This document shows, in pieces, positions 35,945-45,997 of a stretch of 64,000 bases of DNA (its first letter is position 1; every line of letters begins with the position of its first letter). The position numbers were made by a program, and so were the translations under genes. Source of the DNA: Cognaticolwellia aestuarii (GTDB lineage: Bacteria > Pseudomonadota > Gammaproteobacteria > Enterobacterales > Alteromonadaceae); contig NZ_MUZV01000005.1 in the NCBI RefSeq assembly GCF_002000025.1, positions 124,001 to 188,000 on the forward strand. The letters run 5' to 3'. The notes below the pieces were generated by a model, which did not search any database, was not told the origin of the DNA, and saw only the letters and a program-made list of their open reading frames with translations.

Positions 35945-36178
35945 ACTTTGCTAAACTAACCCCAGTTCGGGTTAAGCTACTTTACCCATAATGCTATTTA
36001 AACGCCTATCAATATTATTTTCATGCCCAATAGCTATTGGTTTGTAAAAGTGCCTTGCTAAGCGCCTCGATGTCATAGTTGCGCTTTTGTTAATCTTTTA
36101 CTTTAATAATACCGTGAGTAATTTAGCCTATAACACTATAAGTCAACGGGTTATAAACCCCGTTGACCCGAGCTGAGA

Positions 36179-37456
36179 TTAAACTAATAAACGTCTTATT
36201 TCAGCAACCGTGTGAAAAGATCCGAAAACCAGAACAAGATCAGTTGCTTTTGCATTTTGTTTAGCCATTTTAAATGCCTGAGAGACATTGTCAAAACAAT
36301 TCACCTTACTTGGGTTTATTAGCAAGTGCTTAGCAATTTCTTCTGCCTTGCAACCCCGAGCAACATCAAGGCTACCTAAATACCAATGCCCAACTTCAGG
36401 TAGTAAAGCAGCCACGGTATTAGTAATGTCTTTATCAGCTAACATGCCCAGTACGGCATGGACCTTAGGATAATTAAGTTCATGTAACTTAGCAGCTAGG
36501 TATCGCGACGCTTGTGGGTTATGACCAACATCTAAAATAACATCGCCGTCAATGCTGAACTTCTCCATCCTCCCTGCAACTTTAGTTTCGGCGATAATTT
36601 GATTTAAAAACTGACTATCGAGCGATAGGGCAAGTTTGTCTGTCAAAATCTCTAACACCATAATTGCCGTTGAGACATTATCTTGTGGGATATGGCAAGC
36701 ATTGAGTGCCGTGAAGTAATTTTGCTCACTAGACCAAGACCAATCGACGCCATTGTCGCTTAGTGCAACAGTAAAGCTCTGTTCACGAAAAAATGCCTTA
36801 GCGGCAATATTATCAGCGTGAACGGCTAATGATTTAGGCGGCACTACATCGCCAATAACCACAGGCTTATTACTTCGCATAATGCCCGCTTTCTCAAAGC
36901 CAATAGCCTCTCGCGTATCACCTAAAAATGCCTGATGATCTAAGTCAATAGTGGTAATTACAGCAATATCTGCATCAATAATATTGGTCGCATCTAAACG
37001 TCCACCTAAACCCACTTCTAAAATAATAACATCAGGCTGTTCAGCCATTAGCACAATGAAGGCCGCCAACGTTGTGTATTCATAATATGTTAACGTTATA
37101 TCACCGCGAATAAGCTCTATGGCTTCAAACGCATTAACGATAGCATTGTCATCAACTTCACAGCGATCAATCCGTAAACGTTCATTAAAGCGCTCTATAT
37201 GTGGTGAAGAGTAAACCGCACAAGTTAGGTTTTGCGCTAAAAATGCATTTTCTAAAAATGCACAGGTTGTGCCTTTGCCGTTTGTACCGGCAACGGTGAT
37301 CACTGTTGAGTTAGCAAAATGAATATTGAGTTTTTCTGCCACGGCACTAATACGTGCTAAACCCAGATCAATTTCAACCGAATGGATACTTTCTAAATAA
37401 GAAAGCCACTCAGTAAGATTGCTCTTAAATGAATGGCCTTTAATCATTTTTGACAT
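36179..37456 (-). CDS. folC: Dihydrofolate / folylpolyglutamate synthase
   Basis: This is a 425-residue bifunctional FolC. The P-loop is TVAGTNGKGTTCAFLE (about residue 55), with later motifs EVGLGGRLDATN and DVGHNPQAS. It adds glutamate to dihydropteroate and then to folates. The start at 37456 (MSKMIKGHS) is 10 bp past accD and agrees with E. coli FolC length (422). A longer frame would overlap the accD coding region. Confidence 0.95.
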   Translation of the reverse strand: MSKMIKGHSFKSNLTEWLSYLESIHSVEIDLGLARISAVAEKLNIHFANSTVITVAGTNGKGTTCAFLENAFLAQNLTCAVYSSPHIERFNERLRIDRCEVDDNAIVNAFEAIELIRGDITLTYYEYTTLAAFIVLMAEQPDVIILEVGLGGRLDATNIIDADIAVITTIDLDHQAFLGDTREAIGFEKAGIMRSNKPVVIGDVVPPKSLAVHADNIAAKAFFREQSFTVALSDNGVDWSWSSEQNYFTALNACHIPQDNVSTAIMVLEILTDKLALSLDSQFLNQIIAETKVAGRMEKFSIDGDVILDVGHNPQASRYLAAKLHELNYPKVHAVLGMLADKDITNTVAALLPEVGHWYLGSLDVARGCKAEEIAKHLLINPSKVNCFDNVSQAFKMAKQNAKATDLVLVFGSFHTVAEIRRLLV

Positions 37457-37466
37457 GAATTTACCG

Positions 37467-38324
37467 TTATGGTGTTGGGCTATCTTGTCCCATAAATTTT
37501 GCAAGCATACGTGCTAAAGTGCTACGCATTTCACGGCGATCTACAATTAAATCTATTGCGCCTTTTTCTTTCAAAAACTCACTGCGCTGAAAACCTTCAG
37601 GTAGCTTTTCACGTACAGTTTGTTCGATAACTCGTGGTCCAGCAAAACCAATTAAAGCCTTAGGCTCAGCAACGTTAATATCGCCAAGCATAGCTAGACT
37701 TGCTGAAACGCCACCCATGGTAGGATCGGTTAATACTGAGACATAAGGTAGGCCTTTTTCACTCATTTTTGCTAATGCAGCACTGGTTTTTGCCATTTGC
37801 ATTAATGAAAATAATGCTTCTTGCATACGTGCACCACCACTGGCTGAAAAGCAGACAAAAGGTAAGTTATGTTCTAAGCAGTATTCAACACCTTTAACAA
37901 AGCGCGCACCAACAACCGAAGCCATTGAACCGCCTAAAAAAGCAAACTCAAATGCAGCAACAACGATCGGTTGCCCATGAAGTTCACCTCTCATAACAAC
38001 TAAAGCATCTTTTTCACCGGTACTTTTTTGCGCTGCAGAGATACGATCTTTATAGCGTTTAGAGTCTTTAAACTTAAGAATGTCTTGCGCTTCAAACTCT
38101 TCACCTAACTCAACGCGTTCACCTTGGTCAAGAAAGCCATCAATACGTTTACGCGCAGAAATGCGCATATGATGATCACACTTTGGACAAACCGACATTT
38201 GTCGGTCTAACTCAACTTTATATAGAACCGCGTTACAGCTAGTACACTTACTCCAAACACCTTCCGGAATATTTCTTTTTTGTGTCGACTTTGCTTTTGG
38301 GAGAATTTTTTCAATCCAGCTCAT
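37467..38324 (-). CDS. accD: Acetyl-CoA carboxylase, carboxyltransferase beta subunit
   Basis: This 285-residue protein begins [10 protein letters not shown], as in AccD of gammaproteobacteria. An N-terminal zinc finger is present (CTSCNAVLY and CPKCDHH). The carboxyltransferase fold carries [21 protein letters not shown] and [12 protein letters not shown]. With AccA it moves carboxyl from biotin to acetyl-CoA, starting fatty acid synthesis. The upstream in-frame extension to 38375 lacks family match and is left out. It is followed directly by folC. Confidence 0.96.
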   Translation of the reverse strand: MSWIEKILPKAKSTQKRNIPEGVWSKCTSCNAVLYKVELDRQMSVCPKCDHHMRISARKRIDGFLDQGERVELGEEFEAQDILKFKDSKRYKDRISAAQKSTGEKDALVVMRGELHGQPIVVAAFEFAFLGGSMASVVGARFVKGVEYCLEHNLPFVCFSASGGARMQEALFSLMQMAKTSAALAKMSEKGLPYVSVLTDPTMGGVSASLAMLGDINVAEPKALIGFAGPRVIEQTVREKLPEGFQRSEFLKEKGAIDLIVDRREMRSTLARMLAKFMGQDSPTP

Positions 38325-38481
38325 AATATATTTTTTGCCTATGCACGAGAAATTCAATAATTGTTCAAAATACAATCACTGAATATAAAATTTTACTATT
38401 CACATATATAACTTTGAATTAGACCATAGAACACCTATACAATTATAGGAAAAACTGGTCTGTTTTCTTGGTTATGGCTGA

Positions 38482-39264
38482 TTATAGTAGAAACAATGGT
38501 CCTGGGCTACGCTTGGGAATACCAAACTCTTCAGGGTAATCCACATCAACAAAGTATAATCCAGCTGAGGGAGCTGTAATGCCTGCCACACAGCGGTTCT
38601 TTGCCTCTAGCACTTCATTAATCCAACTCACTGGCTTAAGTTCTTGGCCAACTTTCATCAAACTGCCTGCAATGTTTCTCACCATATGGTGTAAAAACGC
38701 ATTGCCTTTAACGTCAATAATAACAAACTCACCTTGGCGAGAGACATTACAATGATATAGCGTACGTATCGGTGAGTGAGATTGACAGTGTACGGTTCTG
38801 AATGAAGTAAAGTCATGACGACCAACTAAATACTGAGCAGCTTGATGCATTAAGTTTTCATTAAGTGGGTAATGACAAAAGCTAATACCAGAGCTTAAAA
38901 TCGCTGAGCGTAAACGGCTATTATTAATAATATAACGATAACGTCTTGCTGTTGCGCTAAAGCGTGCATGAAAGTCTTCATTGACCTCTTTCACCCAAGA
39001 TACCGCGATATCTTTTGGTAAATTGGTATTAACACCTAACGTCCATGCCACATCTTTTCGAACTTTATCGGTGTTAAAATGAACAACTTGATTCGTCGCA
39101 TTAACACCGGTATCGGTTCTGCCTGCGCACACCACCTCTATCGGCTCATTGGCTATTTTAGATAACGCCTTCTCTAGTGACTCTTGCACACTAATAACGT
39201 TCTTTTGTCTTTGCCAACCATAGTAATTACTGCCGTCGTATTCTATGCCTAAAGCGTAACGCAT
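38482..39264 (-). CDS. truA: tRNA pseudouridine synthase TruA
   Basis: This 260-residue enzyme makes pseudouridine at positions 38-40 of many tRNAs. The catalytic Asp is in [11 protein letters not shown], and [15 protein letters not shown] is also typical. The start at 39264 ([12 protein letters not shown]) is preceded by a strong GGAGG six bases away. The longer frame starts (39300 ATG and 39321 TTG) lack this. It lies between fimV and accD, with its own gap on both sides. Confidence 0.95.
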   Translation of the reverse strand: MRYALGIEYDGSNYYGWQRQKNVISVQESLEKALSKIANEPIEVVCAGRTDTGVNATNQVVHFNTDKVRKDVAWTLGVNTNLPKDIAVSWVKEVNEDFHARFSATARRYRYIINNSRLRSAILSSGISFCHYPLNENLMHQAAQYLVGRHDFTSFRTVHCQSHSPIRTLYHCNVSRQGEFVIIDVKGNAFLHHMVRNIAGSLMKVGQELKPVSWINEVLEAKNRCVAGITAPSAGLYFVDVDYPEEFGIPKRSPGPLFLL

Positions 39265-39351
39265 TTTATCCTCCACTGCTAAGGTGTTGGCATTATCCAT
39301 TATTTTAAGCTTTTTTACCAAGTCACTATGAAATAATAATAAAAAAGCATT

Positions 39352-39379
39352 AAAAAAAGCGGCAACGTGCCGCCTTTTT
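39352..39379 (-). terminator. Terminator after fimV
   Basis: GGCGGCA/TGCCGC-type stem followed on the minus strand by a T7 run, 20 bp past the fimV stop. It sits between fimV and truA, so truA probably has its own promoter. Confidence 0.85.
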
Positions 39380-39398
39380 ATCTAATGACTGAGCTAGA

Positions 39399-42300
39399 TT
39401 AATTTATATTATCTAATAATTGTTGAGCATCAAATTGCTGCTGTGCATCACCTTGTTTAACAACATCAAGAAGAATCACTTCAGCATTCTCATTGTCACC
39501 AATTTCGAGATAAACTTTTGCTAGATCCAATTTAGCTGCGATGCCATTATCATCATCGTCAATATCATCTTCGGTAATGTTGCCTGAAAATTCAGGAAAC
39601 TCACCCAGTCCTACATCAATATTCGTTTTCTCGTAAGGTTCAGTAGGCTTGCCATCCAATAAGCTGTCAGACAATAGTGAATCTACCGAGATAAAGTCTT
39701 TTTCGCTATTGTTATCATCAGCTTCACTGTCTTCTGCTGCATTTTCTTCGACAATATCGCTATCGAAATCATCGCCAATATCAAAGTTTTCGCTAAACTC
39801 AAATGCTTCGTTACTCGATGTACTCGTTTCTTCTTCGATATTCGCTAATAAATCATCAAAATCTAAGTTATCAAGCTCTTTAATACCATCAACTACATCT
39901 TTGTTTTCTTTTTTACTCGAATCAATACCGGCTTGCTCATCGACATAGCCATCTTCTGCTAATAAATCAGCTAAAACATTACTGTCGGTAAAATCAGGCG
40001 ACAGCTCGATCATAGAATCGACTTCTTTTTCATCGTTTAACAGCTGCGACAAGGTTGACTCATCAAAATCTCCAGATAATGCTTGTAAGGTTTCCTCATC
40101 AATATTATCGGTCGTATTTTCTATCGATTCATTTTCAGTATCTACACTTAGCAGTTCATCATCTGTAATTTCAGTATCAAGTAGGTCATCACCAATATCT
40201 AGAGGTTCCTCCTCATTGATTTGAGCAGTGTCATTGACTTCGTCAATTAATGCATCAATATCAAAGTCGTCTGAAATGGCTTCACCGTCATCGGCATTAC
40301 TCTGGCTATCCGGCGTATCACTGTCTTGGCTAACTTCCGACTCATCAACAAATTCATCTAATAGCTCGCTAAAGTCTGCATCAATAAAAGATTTTACATA
40401 TTCATCACTAAAGTTATTAATAAGCTCAGTATTTTCATCCTCAGTACTTTCATCAGCAGAACTTTCGTTACCTGTCTCTGTAATATCTTCCGCTTCTGCA
40501 TTTTTAGTTACTGTGGTTTCTGACTCTGGGGCATCATCTGCTCCATTTATTGAATCTAATAGTGCGTCAATATCATCTGGGTCTGCAACGTCAACATTTG
40601 CATCTTCATTAGCTTCTTCATCTGCGGTAACTTCTGGCTCTGGTGCATCATCAGCAGCATTTATTGAATCTAATAGTGCGTCAATATCGTCAGGGTCTGC
40701 AACGTCAACATTGTCATTGGCATCTTCAACTGCGTCTTCATCTGCGGTAGCTTCTGGCTCTGACTCTGGCTCTGGTGCATCATCTGCAGCATTTATTGAA
40801 TCTAACAGCGCGTCAATATCATCTGGGTCTGCAACGTCATCATTGGCATCTTCAACAGCATCGTTATCTGTGGTTGCTTCTGGCTCTGGTGCATCATCTG
40901 CAGCATTTATTGAATCTAACAGCGCGTCAATATCATCTGGGTCTGCAACGTCATCATTGTCATTGGCATCTTCAACAGCATCGTTATCTGTGGTTGCTTC
41001 TGGCTCTGGGGCATCATCTGCTCCATTTATTGACTCTAACAGCGCGTCAATATCATCTGGGTCTGCAACGTTGTCATTGGCATATTCAACTGCGTCTTCA
41101 TCTGCGGTAGCTTCTGGCTCTGACTCTGGTGCATCATCTGCAGCATTTATTGAATCTAACAGCGCGTCAATATCATCTGGGTCTGCAACGTCAACATTGT
41201 CATTGGCATATTCAACTGCGTCTTCATCTGCGGTAGCTTCTGGCTCTGACTCTGGTGCATCATCTGCAGCATTTATTGAATCTAACAGTGCGTCAATATC
41301 ATCTGGGTCTGCAACGTCAACATTGTCATCTTCAACAGCATCGTTATCTGTGGTTGCTTCTGCCCCTAGATCTGGTGCATCATCTGCTCCATTTATTGAA
41401 TCTAATAGTGCGTCAATATCATCGGGGTCTGCAACATCAACATTGTCATTGGCGTCTTCATCTGCGGTAGCTTCTGGCTCTGGTGCATCATCTGCAGCAT
41501 TTATTGACTCTAACAGCGCGTCAATATCATCTGGGTCTGCAACGTCAACATTGTCATTGGCATCTTCAACGACGTCTTCACCTGCTGTAGCTTCTGGCTT
41601 TGGCTCTGGTGCATTATCTGCTCCATTTATTGAGTCTAACAATGCGTCAATATCATCTGGGTCTGAAACGTCAGTTTTTTCTTCCATTGAAGCATCTAAC
41701 AGCGCGTCAATATCATCAGGATCTGTTACGTCCTTATTTTCTTCTACTGAAGCATCTAGCAATGCGTCAATGTCATCGGGATCTGTTACGTCCTTATTTT
41801 CTTCTACTGAAGCATCTAGCAATGCGTCAATGTCATCGGGATCTGTTACGTCCTTATTTTCTTCTACTGAAGCATCTAGCAATGCGTCAATATCATCGGG
41901 ATCTGTTACTTCCTTCTTTTCTTCCACTGAAGCATCTAGCAATGCGTCGATGTCATCGGGATCTGTTACGTCCTTATTTTCTTCTACTGAAGCATCTAGC
42001 AATGCGTCAATGTCATCAGGATCTGAAACATCAGTATTCTCTTCTGCTGAAGCATCTAGCAATGCGTCGATATCCTCAGGTTTATTCATCAGATCTTCGT
42101 CTTCACTCACGACAAGGTCATCGTCAGAATTTTCAGACAAAAGGCTATCTAGATCGCCTTGTTCAACAAGATCACTATCAAGTATATCAATAGTGTCGTC
42201 GCTATCATTCGGTTCATCCTCTAAACCTGCGAACAAAGAATCTAAATCACTTTGGTCTAACTGGCCACCTTCTAGAGCATCACTCTCAACAATATCTTCA

Positions 42301-43517
42301 TCTAGTGCCAACGTCTCTAAATCATCATCTAAAGAAATATCTTCAAGATCATCTAAGTCAGCAAGATCATCGTCGAGTTGAATCACATCATCATCGAGTA
42401 ACTCATCATCAAGTGAACTTAAGTCATCTGAAAACAAGTCATCTTGTTCATCATCTGATTCAGACAAGTCTATTGATAACTCATCATCAAGCGATAGCTC
42501 GCTATCCAATGATACATCATCTTCTAAAGATAATTCGTTATCGGCCGTTTTCGGCTCTTCAGCAGCTTCAACACTAGCCTCAGGCTCTTGCTCAGTAAGT
42601 TTTTCTTTTTTCGTCGATGCTGGCTTAGCATCATTATCTTTGTTTGATCTGCGTCGTAATAAAATAGCAATTAACGCCAACACCAAAATTGCTGGTAAGG
42701 TCGCCATTAAAGCGATAAACCAAGAACTTGACATAATACTATTGCCTTCAAGCTCTGCTTTTTGCTGCTCTAGTAATAATGCCTGCTCTCTTGCTTCTGC
42801 TTTTGCTAATAAGGCCTGCTGCAGCGCTATCATGTTATCCATCTGCAGTTTGATTTCTTTGCTTTTCGCGACTTCATTTTGCATAACATCAAGCTGTTCA
42901 TTAAAACTGCCTAAACGCTTACGCAATGCTTCATTTTCTTTTAATAAACTTTGTAAACCATCAATAGAGTCTAAAACATCATTTTGGATGGTTGCTAACC
43001 TTTGTTGTTGAGTCGTATCAATAGCTTTTAGTTGAACATTAATCTCTGATTTAGCCGCATCTAAATCTTTTTTATTTACCGACGCTTCTTCTGGTGTTTT
43101 AGCTTTTTTACTTACAACTTTTACTACTTTCTTTTGCCAGGCTTTATCATCACTACGTGATTTTTTCTGAGCATTCTCAGTACTAATTGCTCTCATCGCT
43201 TCAATTGATGGGATCTTTAAATATTGCCCGTTGATCATGTGGTTCAAATTACTATCTTTAAAAGCATCAGGGTTGTTTTCAAATAAAGCTTGCATGACTT
43301 GATAAACAGATAAACGAGGATCAGGGCGTACTTTAAGGGCGATATTCCATAAGGTATCATTACCCGTAATCGGGCCATAACGGTCATAAGGAAAGGCATC
43401 TGTTGATTTAGGGCCACGGATACGTATACCGCCATCTTCAGCAGAAATAGGCATACTAAAACAGCTAATGCTAATAATAAGTACCTGCCATAGGCACAGG
43501 CGTAAGAATTGTTGCAT
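39399..43517 (-). CDS. fimV: FimV/HubP-like polar landmark protein with acidic repeat array
   Basis: This protein is 1,372 residues long. It has a signal peptide (about 1-26), a LysM/FimV domain (about 45-110, ending IPSIEAM), a coiled coil (about 150-260), one membrane segment (about 262-288), a very acidic cytoplasmic region and a C-terminal TPR-like FimV domain (about 1315-1372, LDLAKVYLEIGDNENAEVILLDV). FimV proteins, called HubP in Vibrio and Shewanella, gather polar proteins such as type IV pilus and chemotaxis machinery. The acidic part contains 17 copies of DPDDIDALL plus one PEDIDALL (about residues 476-990), in two classes: seven 20-residue units and longer units of about 35-45 residues. 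The start at 43517 has AGGAAG upstream. The gene lies next to asd and truA, the conserved setting of fimV. Confidence 0.93.
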   Translation of the reverse strand: MQQFLRLCLWQVLIISISCFSMPISAEDGGIRIRGPKSTDAFPYDRYGPITGNDTLWNIALKVRPDPRLSVYQVMQALFENNPDAFKDSNLNHMINGQYLKIPSIEAMRAISTENAQKKSRSDDKAWQKKVVKVVSKKAKTPEEASVNKKDLDAAKSEINVQLKAIDTTQQQRLATIQNDVLDSIDGLQSLLKENEALRKRLGSFNEQLDVMQNEVAKSKEIKLQMDNMIALQQALLAKAEAREQALLLEQQKAELEGNSIMSSSWFIALMATLPAILVLALIAILLRRRSNKDNDAKPASTKKEKLTEQEPEASVEAAEEPKTADNELSLEDDVSLDSELSLDDELSIDLSESDDEQDDLFSDDLSSLDDELLDDDVIQLDDDLADLDDLEDISLDDDLETLALDEDIVESDALEGGQLDQSDLDSLFAGLEDEPNDSDDTIDILDSDLVEQGDLDSLLSENSDDDLVVSEDEDLMNKPEDIDALLDASAEENTDVSDPDDIDALLDASVEENKDVTDPDDIDALLDASVEEKKEVTDPDDIDALLDASVEENKDVTDPDDIDALLDASVEENKDVTDPDDIDALLDASVEENKDVTDPDDIDALLDASMEEKTDVSDPDDIDALLDSINGADNAPEPKPEATAGEDVVEDANDNVDVADPDDIDALLESINAADDAPEPEATADEDANDNVDVADPDDIDALLDSINGADDAPDLGAEATTDNDAVEDDNVDVADPDDIDALLDSINAADDAPESEPEATADEDAVEYANDNVDVADPDDIDALLDSINAADDAPESEPEATADEDAVEYANDNVADPDDIDALLESINGADDAPEPEATTDNDAVEDANDNDDVADPDDIDALLDSINAADDAPEPEATTDNDAVEDANDDVADPDDIDALLDSINAADDAPEPESEPEATADEDAVEDANDNVDVADPDDIDALLDSINAADDAPEPEVTADEEANEDANVDVADPDDIDALLDSINGADDAPESETTVTKNAEAEDITETGNESSADESTEDENTELINNFSDEYVKSFIDADFSELLDEFVDESEVSQDSDTPDSQSNADDGEAISDDFDIDALIDEVNDTAQINEEEPLDIGDDLLDTEITDDELLSVDTENESIENTTDNIDEETLQALSGDFDESTLSQLLNDEKEVDSMIELSPDFTDSNVLADLLAEDGYVDEQAGIDSSKKENKDVVDGIKELDNLDFDDLLANIEEETSTSSNEAFEFSENFDIGDDFDSDIVEENAAEDSEADDNNSEKDFISVDSLLSDSLLDGKPTEPYEKTNIDVGLGEFPEFSGNITEDDIDDDDNGIAAKLDLAKVYLEIGDNENAEVILLDVVKQGDAQQQFDAQQLLDNIN
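40553..41690 (-). repeat. fimV repeat array, long class
   Basis: About eleven units of roughly 100-130 bp, each encoding DPDDIDALL(D/E)SIN(A/G)ADDAP followed by a Glu/Ala/Asp-rich stretch. Units differ mainly in the length of the acidic linker. Long near-identical blocks (for example 41130-41190 and 41250-41310) indicate recent duplication. Confidence 0.9.
41691..42090 (-). repeat. fimV repeat array, 60-bp class
   Basis: Six to seven tandem units of exactly 60 bp encoding DPDDIDALLDASVEENKDVT. The units at 41761-41820 and 41821-41880 are identical in all 60 bases. This is a clean case for copy-number change between strains. Confidence 0.95.
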
Positions 43518-43728
43518 TAAAAACTTCCTATTTATAATAATGATTCGCCAATACATTGACGGGGCCAAGTCAGGAGATTGTAAAGCAAAGATTATTCCAA
43601 TTATTAATAATTACTTTGATGAACTTGGTTAAATATTCTCTAGATTTTCACTATGTTATCAAATTGCCGTGACAATACTTACCATAACGTTAGTTTAATA
43701 TAAGCTAAATTAGCGATAAAACAAAACA

Positions 43729-43762
43729 AAAAACCCGTCGCTTATTATAACGACGGGTTTTC
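43729..43762 (-). terminator. Terminator after asd
   Basis: AAACCCGTCG/CGACGGGTTT stem with a 10-nt loop and a T-rich tract on the minus strand. Confidence 0.9.
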
Positions 43763-43796
43763 ATTTTTCTTTAATAAATCTGTGGTTTAACAGTAA

Positions 43797-44822
43797 TTAG
43801 TATTCAGAAAGATGATCTTTGATTAATAACTCTGCAATTTGAACACTATTGGTTGCAGCACCCTTTCGAACGTTATCAGCAACAATCCACATATTAATAC
43901 CACTATTGTGACTAATATCTTCTCGAATTCGACCAACAAAAGTTTCATCTTTGCCACTGGCGTCACTAATTTGAGTCGGGAAGTCTTCATCATTATGACA
44001 AACCACTAACCCCGGTGAATCACTCAATAATGCTTTAACTTCTTCAGCAGAAATAGGTGAATTAGTTTCAATATGCAAAGATTCACCATGACCGAAGAAT
44101 ACAGGGACTCTCACAGCCGTTGGGTTAACTAACACGGTATCATCACCCAGTATTTTTTGTGTTTCCCACACCATTTTCATTTCTTCTTTGGTGTAGCCAT
44201 TTTCAAGAAAGACATCAATTTGTGGAATAACATTGAAAGCAATTTGACGAGAGAAGTTTTTTGACTCAACTGGTTTGCCACATAACAAGTCAGCGGTTTG
44301 TTTTGCTAATTCATCCATCGCGGCTTTACCACCCCCAGAAACTGATTGGTAAGTGCTAACATTTACTCTTGATATACCTACAGCATCATAAATTGGCTTT
44401 AGTGCCACCATCATTTGGATTGTTGAACAATTTGGGTTAGCAATAATATTACGATTACGATATTCAGCAAGGGCATGCGGATTAACTTCTGGTACCACTA
44501 ATGGAATATCTGCGTCGTAGCGAAACTCTGAAGTATTATCAATAACAATACAACCTGCGTCACCAGCAATTGGGGCGTATTTTGCTGACGTTGCACCGCC
44601 AGCTGAAAAGAAGCCAATTTGCGCTTGGCTCCAATCAAAATTATCAGCATCTAAAACTTCAATGCTTTCACCATTAAACTCAATAAACTCACCGGCTGAG
44701 CGAGCACTTGCTAGCGGGTAGAGCTTGTTAATTGGAAAATCACGTTGTTCTAATATTTCAATAATTGTTTTACCCACTAAACCTGTTGCACCTAGTACGC
44801 AAACATCAAATTTCTGTGCCAT
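43797..44822 (-). CDS. asd: Aspartate-semialdehyde dehydrogenase
   Basis: This 341-residue protein has NADP loop GATGLVGK near residue 10, catalytic Cys in NPNCSTIQM (about 132) and SGGGKAAM (about 163). It reduces aspartyl phosphate to the semialdehyde used for lysine, threonine, methionine and diaminopimelate. It lies in the pdxB-asd-fimV-truA neighbourhood; in E. coli the gene at this place (usg) is a related paralogue, but the catalytic Cys here suggests an active enzyme. The start at 44822 (MAQKFDVCVLGAT) has a strong AGAGAGGATC site; the longer frame overlaps pdxB. Confidence 0.93.
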   Translation of the reverse strand: MAQKFDVCVLGATGLVGKTIIEILEQRDFPINKLYPLASARSAGEFIEFNGESIEVLDADNFDWSQAQIGFFSAGGATSAKYAPIAGDAGCIVIDNTSEFRYDADIPLVVPEVNPHALAEYRNRNIIANPNCSTIQMMVALKPIYDAVGISRVNVSTYQSVSGGGKAAMDELAKQTADLLCGKPVESKNFSRQIAFNVIPQIDVFLENGYTKEEMKMVWETQKILGDDTVLVNPTAVRVPVFFGHGESLHIETNSPISAEEVKALLSDSPGLVVCHNDEDFPTQISDASGKDETFVGRIREDISHNSGINMWIVADNVRKGAATNSVQIAELLIKDHLSEY

Positions 44823-44835
44823 GATCCTCTCTCTT

Positions 44836-45963
44836 TTATCCAGTTTTATTATTGAAGCCAAGCTGATGTGGCACATCTGAGCTCAACGCGCGATCCAAGT
44901 CGACGGTAATCGCAGAAAACTCCCGGCGAGTCGGGTAAGTTTTACGAATATGGTCAAATCCTTGGATACTAATTTGTTGACGAAAAATTGCATCGTCTCG
45001 TCTGACATCGTATACCATTTTTACCAGCTGGTTTAGCAGTATTTCATCAAACTTATGTTTAATTTCCACCTTACTTATCGTTGGTAAAGGTAAAAAGTCT
45101 GTTAGCTGTTTATTTGGTGTAATATCGAGCTGTTGACATAATGCCCGATAGAGTATTTCAGTGCCACGAGCTTTTCCTTCTAAGCTATAACCAGCAATAT
45201 GTGCCGTACTGATTTCACAATAAGCTATCAAGTCAGTGAGAATATTAGGTTCATTTTCCCAGACATCAAGCACAAGCTTTAATGCATGTCCTTGCTGCTT
45301 CATCGCTAATAAGGCTGAGTTGTCAATAACTTCACCACGACAAGCATTAATCAATATTTGTTGCTCACTAAATTGACTTAAACGTTGGGCATCTAATAAG
45401 TGGTATGTCGGGTGTTTTCCTTCACGTGTTAATGGCACGTGTAATGAGACTACGTCGCATGTTAAAGCCTGCTCAAGCGAAACAAAATCTCGCTTATCCG
45501 TAGGCTTTTCTGCTAACAAAGGATCACACAGTACGTGTTTAATATTCAATGCGTTTAATTTTTCGCTTAATCGAGAGCCGGTATTACCTGCACCAACAAT
45601 ACCTACGGTCAGTTCAGACAAACTTAGAAGGTGTCGTTCAGCTAATACAACCATGGCACTTAGTACATACTCAGCTACAGATATAGCATTACAACCAGGA
45701 GCAGAGTGAAAGTTAATTGCCCGTGAAGCTAAGTAATTTTGATCAATATGATCAACACCAATAGTCGCAGTGCCAACAAATTTTAAGCCTTTATTACTCT
45801 GCAGTAGTGCTTCATTAACTTGCGTAATTGAGCGCACGAGCAACACGTCAGCAGAACTAACATCGATTGCTGATAAATGGCGGCCAGAAAATGCCGTCAA
45901 GTCACCCAAGTCAGCAAAAAACTCTGCCGCAAAAGGCATGTTTTCGTCATAAAAAATATTCAT
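44836..45963 (-). CDS. pdxB: Erythronate-4-phosphate dehydrogenase
   Basis: This 375-residue enzyme oxidises 4-phosphoerythronate in the DXP-independent vitamin B6 pathway. The NAD loop is VGIVGAGNTGSRLSEKL (about residue 118), with LINACRGEVID and the catalytic Arg/Glu/His set (including AHIAGYS). The C-terminal PdxB dimerisation part (about 290-375) is present. Length matches E. coli PdxB (378). It is followed 13 bp later by asd on the same strand. Confidence 0.95.
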   Translation of the reverse strand: MNIFYDENMPFAAEFFADLGDLTAFSGRHLSAIDVSSADVLLVRSITQVNEALLQSNKGLKFVGTATIGVDHIDQNYLASRAINFHSAPGCNAISVAEYVLSAMVVLAERHLLSLSELTVGIVGAGNTGSRLSEKLNALNIKHVLCDPLLAEKPTDKRDFVSLEQALTCDVVSLHVPLTREGKHPTYHLLDAQRLSQFSEQQILINACRGEVIDNSALLAMKQQGHALKLVLDVWENEPNILTDLIAYCEISTAHIAGYSLEGKARGTEILYRALCQQLDITPNKQLTDFLPLPTISKVEIKHKFDEILLNQLVKMVYDVRRDDAIFRQQISIQGFDHIRKTYPTRREFSAITVDLDRALSSDVPHQLGFNNKTG

Positions 45964-45997
45964 TTGAAGTTTTCCGCATTGCGCCTAAGAAAATTTG

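Noticed and set aside
41130-41340. Considered as a CRISPR-like repeat array.
   Set aside because: The units are in-frame protein-coding repeats of variable length with no unique spacers; they encode the FimV acidic motif.
40228-42381. A 717-codon plus-strand frame rich in Ser and Ala, antisense to fimV.
   Set aside because: It is the mirror of the fimV acidic repeats (Asp/Glu codons read in reverse give Ser/Ala-like codons). The repeat length keeps the frame open. No start signals support it.
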